Shown here one piece after another: positions 7,223 through 11,907 of a stretch of 11,907 nucleotides of DNA. This stretch comes from NZ13-RE01 sp964612975 (GTDB lineage: Bacteria; Dictyoglomota; Dictyoglomia; Dictyoglomales; Dictyoglomaceae). A model generated the notes under the pieces. The model was not told the origin of the DNA. It saw only the letters and a list, made by a program, of their open reading frames with translations, and searched no databases. The stretch is taken from the NCBI GenBank assembly GCA_964612975.1, contig CAZTGC010000014.1, positions 1 to 11,907 of the forward strand. Reading direction: 5' to 3'. A program made the translations under genes and the position numbers. Each line of letters starts with the position of its first letter. Positions within the stretch are counted from its first letter, which is position 1.

Positions 7223-9479
7223 AGAGCCCCCCAACTTTTATATTTTTTTATCTCGGAAAATAAAAATTTTATCATTCCTTTTATATTTCTACCCATAGCT
7301 ATAAAACCTGTTTTAAGCAAATAAATAAAACCTTTAAGTATCCCTTTTGTTCGTTCTCTTTTCTGCCAGAAATTCTCCCACCTTCCGCTATCACCATAAA
7401 CATATTTAATTATCCTACTTTCTTCATTACTATGGTGGAAACTGCATCCTATTATCAAAGAGTTTCCCTCTCTATTTGTTCTTTTAACAATAGTCAAAAA
7501 TCTAAACTTTTCTCCAAAACTGTTCCATGTCACTACCTCAAGAGTGCTATTTAGGATGGGTATGAAATTACTTTTTTCCATCTCTAAAGCTAACCCACCT
7601 AAGGAGATATCTTTTACAGTAGCTTTAAAGCTTTCTAATTTATGAGGAATAATTATTAAAGCTTGCTCTTCTGCTAAGATTCTGTGATGTTTTCTTATTT
7701 GTCTTAATTCATAAAGAGCGCCGATGCAAGCAATGATCATAGCTAAATTGAAGATCGTCCAAAACATACAGACAATAACTGCTCCTCTCTCAAGGGGGGA
7801 ATATATCCATTTGTTTAATCCTGCATAAATACCAACTATACATAAAATGAGAAGAATATAAAAGGGAATCACTCTCTTATTTACAACACTCTCTTCAAGA
7901 CTTGTTCCCTTTGGAGTTACCTTGAAGGTAGGAGATTTTGGATTAAAAATCGCACCAATAGTAGGAAAGAGCAGGAAAAAACTTTGAGCCGTCTCAAAAA
8001 CCTCTGAGAAAAAGGGATGTCTTACTTTACCGTATAGATAATTTGAAATATTCAACGAACATATTAGATGGGGAATAGCATATGACAAAATCTGTTCAAA
8101 GGATACATTATAAACTCTCAAACTAAAGAGAAGATAAAAAAGAGGTGCTAATATAAAGATTACTCTTGCAATACCAAAAAACCAGAAGATACAGTTATTC
8201 GTATAACATAACTTTTGATACCATTTAAGCCCCTTTTGTTTGAAAGGATTTTTAAGCATTAGTATTTGAATCATTCCTTGAGTCCATCTGCTTCTCTGGG
8301 TTATGAAATCATCAAAGGTCTCAGGAGATAATCCGCACATAAGGGGGATCTTCAAATATACACTTGTATAACCTCTGCTGTGGAGAGTCAGAGAAGTCTC
8401 TGCATCCTCTGTAATAGTTTTTCCTGAAAACCCCCCTACTTCCTCAAGATATTTTCTTCTTAAAACAGCACCTGAGCCACAGAAAAAGGAGGAATTCCAG
8501 AAATCAAGTCCTCTATGAATCTCACCGTAAAACATCTCATTCTCACCTGGTGCTTCAGCATAGGTGCCAAGATTTCGTTCAATAGGAGTTGGGTTGATAA
8601 AAAAATGGGGAGTTTGGACTAAAAAGAGTTTATCCTCTTTAAGGAAGAACCCTACTGTTTTCTCTAAGAAATCAGAAGTAGGGACATGATCACAATCTAA
8701 AACGACCATTAAATCTCCACCTTTTTGTGGAGGCTTTCCATAGCAGAACCACTCTGAGCCCTGTGTATTTTTATCAATATATCCCGTAGAAGTGAGCCAT
8801 AGTGCGTTATTAAGATTTCCTGCTTTAGCATGTTCATTTTTCTGTCTTGCTATATAATTTATCTCAAGTTCTTTCGCAAGCCTTTTTAATATTTCATATC
8901 TTTCCCATGCTTCTGTCCTCTTTTTAGGGTCTGAGTCCTTTCTTTTTTGAAGTGTGCCACCATCATCAAGAATAAATATATTAAGCTTATTATGAGGATA
9001 TTTAATCTGTTTACAAGCAATAACTGTAGTTCTTATTATTTCAATAGGTTCATTATAAGTGGGAATAAAAATATCAACGCTCGGGAGTATTTTTTTATCC
9101 TCTGGAAGGGGAGGTGGAATTCTTCTGAGTGGATAAATATTAACAAAAATTCCAAGTATGTAAATCACAATTGCATAAGTCTCAGCAACATAAAGTAAAA
9201 GCATAGAAATACTGTCAAAGAAACCTGTGTACCCAAGGGAATGGAAGGTTCTAAAAATCCAGTACCTGAGTGTAAGAAAAAGGCCTACTGATAATATTAG
9301 AGTTCTTAAAATTCATTTTGCTTCTTTATTCTTACAATTAGACAACTAAATATTAAAAAACCATACGCTAATACAGCCTGTTGAAAGGTATCAAGATAAA
9401 TTGAAGATAAAAGTATGATAAGAGTAGCAGTTAAAAGGATAGATATGATATGAGGTTTAATACTATCGTCGAATTTCAT
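7195..9479 (-). CDS. bcsA: Cellulose synthase catalytic subunit BcsA (GT2 plus PilZ), interrupted by a -1 frameshift near 9309
   Basis: BcsA is the inner-membrane processive glycosyltransferase that polymerises UDP-glucose into cellulose and is activated by c-di-GMP. It lies in two frames: ATG 9479-9309 (57 aa, two membrane helices, ends KKQNEF) and 9309-7195 (704 aa). One extra T in TTTT joins them as KKQNEF|LRTLILSVGLFLTLRYW, matching the usual BcsA run into membrane helix 3, for 761 aa in total. In merged numbering the GT2 motifs are DDG (172-174), DCD (262-264), TED (357-359) and QRSRW (395-399). The gating-loop motif FKVTPK is at 519-524. The PilZ c-di-GMP motifs are RKHHR (596-600) and DISLGG (624-629). 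All catalytic and c-di-GMP residues are kept. Without repair, the long frame has no ATG/GTG/TTG before 9204, losing helices 1-3. The start lies 19 bp after the cyclase stop, with no clear ribosome-binding site. Confidence 0.92.
7223..7234 (-). promoter_or_regulatory. Ribosome-binding site for bcsB inside the end of bcsA
   Basis: On the minus strand the run GGGGGG is followed by CTCT and ATG at 7222. This G-rich sequence lies in the last codons of bcsA (Ser-Trp-Gly-Ala), so bcsB translation starts within bcsA. It supports ATG 7222 over the in-frame TTG at 7234, which would place the start before this site. Confidence 0.6.
9306..9315 (-). other. Frameshift site in bcsA (one base missing, TTTT for TTTTT)
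   Basis: The N-terminal frame ends at TAA 9308-9306. The main frame is closed upstream by TGA 9315-9313. The shift is thereby confined to about ten bases, GAATTTTAAG on the minus strand. Reading GAA TTT TTA AGA (one more T) restores one continuous protein. A 4-T run is too short for typical transcriptional slippage, and P-site slippage of TTT by -1 would mispair on ATT. Confidence 0.85.
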
Positions 9480-9498
9480 TGATTAAGTTTAGCATTTT

Positions 9499-10434
9499 TT
9501 ATTTTACTTCGCAACGATTTCTTCCATTTCTTTTAGCCTCATAAAGTGCATCATCTGCTCGTTTTAATGCATCCGTTGCTTCGTCTGTTTTTAATAACTC
9601 TGTGATCCCAAAGCTTGCAGTAATTTTTTCTTTAATACCTTTAAATTGTGTTTTCTCTATTTTTTGCCTTATTCTCTCAGAAACTTCAAAAGCAGAATCT
9701 TTTTTTGTATTAGGCAAAAGAAGAATAAACTCCTCTCCTCCAAATCTTGCAAAAATATCCTCTTGCCTTATTGAGCTTTTTATTACCATTGCAAATTTTT
9801 TCAAAACATAATCTCCCACTTTATGTCCATAGGTATCATTAATTCTCTTAAAATAGTCAATATCAATCATCACAAAGGAAAGCGGAAATTCATGTCTTTT
9901 TGCAAAGGAAATCTCCCTTTTTAAAGCTCTTTGAAAGGCTCTTCTGTTTGAAATTCCTGTTAAAGGGTCTGTATTCGTTATTCTCCTTATTGTAGCTAAA
10001 GCTTTGGAAAGCTCAATGTTTTTTTTCTCAAGCTGTCTTGTAATATCAACAATCTGGTCATTAAGCTTGGACATCTTAGCTATTAATTCATCATAGGTTA
10101 AGCGATGTTGGTCAAGAATCATAAGATAAAAATTATTTAGTGGGTAAATTAAGCCCTTCAAAAGTATCTCAGAGTTACCCATGCCTTTAAATAGAAGATT
10201 GATCATGTTAAACACACTGTCTGGAAGAAAAATTTCTTCTGAATCTCTTGATAAAAATTTAGTTAGTGAAAAATTAACAGGTTTTTCCTTTAATCCTAAA
10301 ATTTTAACAAATCCTCTGTTACAGTCTAAAATTTTTTTATCTTTATCTATAAGAACAATTACAAGAGTGCTGAAATGATCAAGATAGGAAATAATTATAT
10401 CCTGATAATCCTTAAATATTTTTTCTAAATTCAT
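9499..10434 (-). CDS. Cytosolic PAS-GGDEF diguanylate cyclase
   Basis: The protein (311 aa) is predicted to make cyclic di-GMP from two GTP. It has no signal peptide or membrane helix. Residues ~15-110 resemble a PAS domain (LVIVLIDKDKKILDCNRGFVKILG). Residues ~115-150 form a probable coiled-coil/signalling helix, followed by DPLTG (156-160) at the start of the GGDEF domain. The metal-binding region is IDIDYFKRINDTYGHKVGD (190-208), the active site is GGEEF (232-236), and the inhibitory I-site RQED (223-226) sits at the canonical distance, so product inhibition is expected. ATG 10434 directly abuts the stop of the B12-protein gene (TAAATG) and has no visible ribosome-binding site, suggesting termination-reinitiation coupling. 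Immediately downstream is bcsA with a PilZ domain, so local supply of c-di-GMP for cellulose synthesis is the natural inference. The PAS ligand is unknown. Confidence 0.93.
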   Translation of the reverse strand: MNLEKIFKDYQDIIISYLDHFSTLVIVLIDKDKKILDCNRGFVKILGLKEKPVNFSLTKFLSRDSEEIFLPDSVFNMINLLFKGMGNSEILLKGLIYPLNNFYLMILDQHRLTYDELIAKMSKLNDQIVDITRQLEKKNIELSKALATIRRITNTDPLTGISNRRAFQRALKREISFAKRHEFPLSFVMIDIDYFKRINDTYGHKVGDYVLKKFAMVIKSSIRQEDIFARFGGEEFILLLPNTKKDSAFEVSERIRQKIEKTQFKGIKEKITASFGITELLKTDEATDALKRADDALYEAKRNGRNRCEVK

Positions 10435-11598
10435 TTAAGTTTTGAGTTGATTTGCTATTTCTAATGCTTTCTTAGCATCAGGTGCCCAGAAGTCAGCACC
10501 AATTTGCTTATATACATCGGGCGAGAGATTAAAGGCTATGCCTCCTACTATGATTTTAGGTTTTGCAGTCTTGACTTCTTTTATTTTTTTTATTAATTCT
10601 GCTGCTTTTTCAATATTAAAGGGCATTGTCACTGAGATACCAACTATTTTAGGCTTTATTTTATTGACAAGTTTAATCACCTCTTCAGAAGAAACATTTG
10701 CACCTAAATAATAGACATCCCATCCATTCATTTCAAGAAGATCAGCAACAACCCTTGCGCCTAATTCGTGATACTCGTTTGGAGATGAAGTCAAAATTGC
10801 TTTTAATCTTGATTTCCTTTTTGTCTTTTTAAACTTTTTTATATATATATTAGCCATTAATCTTCCAACAATAGCTGTGGCAAGATGTTCCTCTGAAACG
10901 GAAATCTTACCTCTTTCCCAAAGATTTCCTACATCATAAAGAGCTGGTTTTACTATTTTTAAATAAAAATTTTCAATATCCTCTGATGATTTAATAAATC
11001 TATCTGAAAAATTTAATGCAGATTCAAAGTCACCTTCTAAAAGATATGACAAAAATTTTTGTTTTCTTCTTTGCCATTTTTCCTCAAGAGGTATTATAAA
11101 AAACTCTTGACTTTGTGAAATTTCAATCATTATCTGGTGTTTTTCTATCATCCAATCATAGGTTTTATTTATCTGCTTAGCAGAATCTGTTTGAAGAAAT
11201 TTATTAACTGCTTCTTTCCAAGTCTCTAACTCAACAGGGAAATAATCATAGGAGAAATCATGATTATGATAGGATCTATAAACCAATGGGACAATTCTTA
11301 CAAGCATTTCAAAAAGGGAATAGTTAAAGACATTTATCATAAAATTTATATGATTTCTATGGCTGTCATACATCATTTGAAAGGGATTTCCCCCAATCAA
11401 TTTAATAATATCAGGTCTCTTTGACATCTCTTGATTAACAAAATCAAGCATAAGATCTCTTTTTTCTTTATAATCCTCTGCTGCTTCTGGGGAGACGATA
11501 AGTTTTTCTTTTGCTTCTTTTATTAATTCTTCCGTTTTATGCCCCCGAGCAATGTTTAATTGATAATTATATAAATTGGAAAATCGTAATTTCAACAT
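10435..11598 (-). CDS. Cobalamin (B12)-binding sensor-type protein with an unrecognised N-terminal helical domain
   Basis: The 387-aa protein has three parts. Residues 1-~170 are a mostly helical region I cannot name, with a conspicuous aromatic/His segment, YRSYHNHDFSYDYF (107-120). Residues ~178-255 resemble the four-helix B12-binding cap domain and contain the CarH/LitR-type motif W-x9-E-H (Trp227, Glu237, His238), which lies over the upper face of cobalamin. Residues ~265-385 are the Rossmann-like B12-binding domain with ExHxxG (Glu275, His277 as the expected lower cobalt ligand, Gly280), GISVTM (320-325) and GG (352-353). No DNA-binding HTH, methyltransferase or output domain is present, so it probably acts by protein contact, most likely on the adjoining cyclase (inference). 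ATG 11598 is forced: an in-frame TAG lies directly upstream. There is no Shine-Dalgarno sequence, and the start codon sits in a predicted hairpin loop. A corrinoid protein for methyl transfer is a less likely alternative. Confidence 0.88.
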   Translation of the reverse strand: MLKLRFSNLYNYQLNIARGHKTEELIKEAKEKLIVSPEAAEDYKEKRDLMLDFVNQEMSKRPDIIKLIGGNPFQMMYDSHRNHINFMINVFNYSLFEMLVRIVPLVYRSYHNHDFSYDYFPVELETWKEAVNKFLQTDSAKQINKTYDWMIEKHQIMIEISQSQEFFIIPLEEKWQRRKQKFLSYLLEGDFESALNFSDRFIKSSEDIENFYLKIVKPALYDVGNLWERGKISVSEEHLATAIVGRLMANIYIKKFKKTKRKSRLKAILTSSPNEYHELGARVVADLLEMNGWDVYYLGANVSSEEVIKLVNKIKPKIVGISVTMPFNIEKAAELIKKIKEVKTAKPKIIVGGIAFNLSPDVYKQIGADFWAPDAKKALEIANQLKT

Positions 11599-11611
11599 CT
11601 ATATTACGATT
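11582..11611. repeat. Perfect 9-bp inverted repeat enclosing the start codon of the B12-protein gene
   Basis: AATCGTAAT (11582-11590) and ATTACGATT (11603-11611) are perfect reverse complements separated by 12 nt. A G-U pair could extend the stem in RNA. On the minus strand the loop is ATAGATGTTGAA, which carries the initiating ATG (11598-11596). It could be an mRNA hairpin controlling initiation, or an operator for a dimeric regulator. The stem is AT-rich, so hairpin stability is modest. Confidence 0.6.
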
Positions 11612-11674
11612 CATTAAAAGGGAAAGAAGCATAACTGCTTATTGAGAGCTCTACTTAATGAAAATTAAATAAAA

Positions 11675-11703
11675 GAAATAATAAAAAAGAAAGGACTTGT
11701 CAA
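11675..11703 (-). promoter_or_regulatory. Candidate sigma70-type promoter, proximal, for the B12-cyclase-bcs operon
   Basis: On the minus strand a perfect -35 hexamer TTGACA (11703-11698) is followed after 17 nt by TATTTC (11680-11675), a weak -10 match. A better -10, TATTAT, lies only 14 nt from the -35. Transcripts would have a leader of about 70 nt. It is a sequence match only. Confidence 0.35.
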
Positions 11704-11814
11704 GAAAATTATGTCTATTCTGTAAATCTACTATTGAAAATCTGTCTAATCACAAACAATCTCCTTTGATACAATAAGAGGCTTTCACCATTTTTAACTA
11801 CTTTATTAATATGG

Positions 11815-11843
11815 ATAAAATTTTATTTTAGCTTCACTGTCAA
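11815..11843 (-). promoter_or_regulatory. Candidate sigma70-type promoter, distal, for the operon
   Basis: On the minus strand TTGACA (11843-11838) is followed after 17 nt by TTTTAT (11820-11815, four of six matches to TATAAT). Two direct copies of ATGCTT (11856-11851 and 11847-11842) run up to and into the -35 element, nine bases apart, and could be an activator or repressor site. The leader would be about 210 nt. Confidence 0.35.
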
Positions 11844-11907
11844 GCATTTAAAGCATGTTTAACGTATTTCCTCAAAATAATAAAATCTCTCTGAAATATA
11901 ACTAAAT

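Larger units (their letters stand above)
11599..11907. other. 309-bp non-coding region upstream of the operon
   Basis: I see no gene-sized open frame on either strand here. The stretch is very AT-rich and holds the two promoter candidates, the inverted repeat over the B12-gene start, and a short palindrome AGAGCTCT (11645-11652). I found no cobalamin riboswitch B12-box-like sequence and no c-di-GMP riboswitch core, and no clear intrinsic terminator. The gene on the far side lies beyond the window. Confidence 0.6.

Noticed and set aside
9306..9479. The 57-aa membrane frame as an independent small protein
   Set aside because: It begins 19 bp after the cyclase, encodes exactly the helices missing from BcsA, and joins BcsA with a single added base. 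A separate protein is less likely than a frameshift.
10435..11598. MerR-type DNA-binding domain as in CarH/LitR
   Set aside because: The N-terminal residues show no helix-turn-helix pattern of the MerR type, so the protein is not called a transcription factor.
11712..11768. A possible leader peptide on the - strand (AAAGGAG followed by GTG and about 12 codons)
   Set aside because: It is too short to separate from chance in AT-rich DNA, has no attenuation hairpin and has no distinctive codon content.
11599..11907. Cobalamin or c-di-GMP riboswitch in the operon leader
   Set aside because: Such control would fit the genes, but I see no B12 box (GCCACTG-like) and no GEMM-type core.

Overview
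The window is AT-rich DNA, about one third G+C by eye. Its proteins are rich in Lys, Glu and Ile, and a cellulose-export outer-membrane barrel (BcsC) shows that the host is a diderm (Gram-negative-type) bacterium. The composition and housekeeping proteins would suit a thermophile-leaning lineage such as Thermodesulfovibrio-like Nitrospirota or Aquificota. That placement is only an impression; the sequence alone does not settle it. No mobile element, CRISPR array, tRNA or rRNA was seen.

Left part (1-1488, + strand): two overlapping housekeeping genes. The first is the C-terminal part of an NAD(P)H-hydrate dehydratase (NnrD), cut by the window edge. The second is a TrmH/SpoU-family rRNA/tRNA 2'-O-methyltransferase. 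The methyltransferase gene overlaps the end of the opposing bcs operon by 16 bp, tail to tail, leaving no room for a conventional terminator.

Main part (1473-11598, - strand): one tightly packed cluster of six genes. In transcription order these are a stand-alone cobalamin-binding sensor protein, a cytosolic PAS-GGDEF diguanylate cyclase, then bcsA, bcsB, bcsZ and bcsC. Every junction overlaps, abuts or is separated by only 19 bp, so it reads as an operon. The inferred pathway is: the B12 protein senses light, redox or cobalamin; it acts on the cyclase; c-di-GMP binds the PilZ domain of BcsA; BcsA with BcsB polymerises and exports cellulose, BcsZ trims it, and BcsC takes it across the outer membrane. 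The accessory genes bcsQ, D, E, F and G are absent from the window.

The two inner-membrane subunits, bcsA and bcsB, are each broken by a single missing base. bcsA has TTTT where five T are expected (near 9309). bcsB has CC where CCC is expected (near 5960). Restoring one base in each gives full-length BcsA (761 aa) and BcsB (739 aa) that read smoothly through conserved regions. These could be sequencing or assembly errors or a real, recent loss of cellulose synthesis. BcsZ also has Glu where E. coli BcsZ has the catalytic-base Asp.

Right end (11599-11907): a 309-bp non-coding stretch upstream of the operon. It holds two sigma70-like promoter candidates and a perfect 9-bp inverted repeat that encloses the start codon of the B12 gene.
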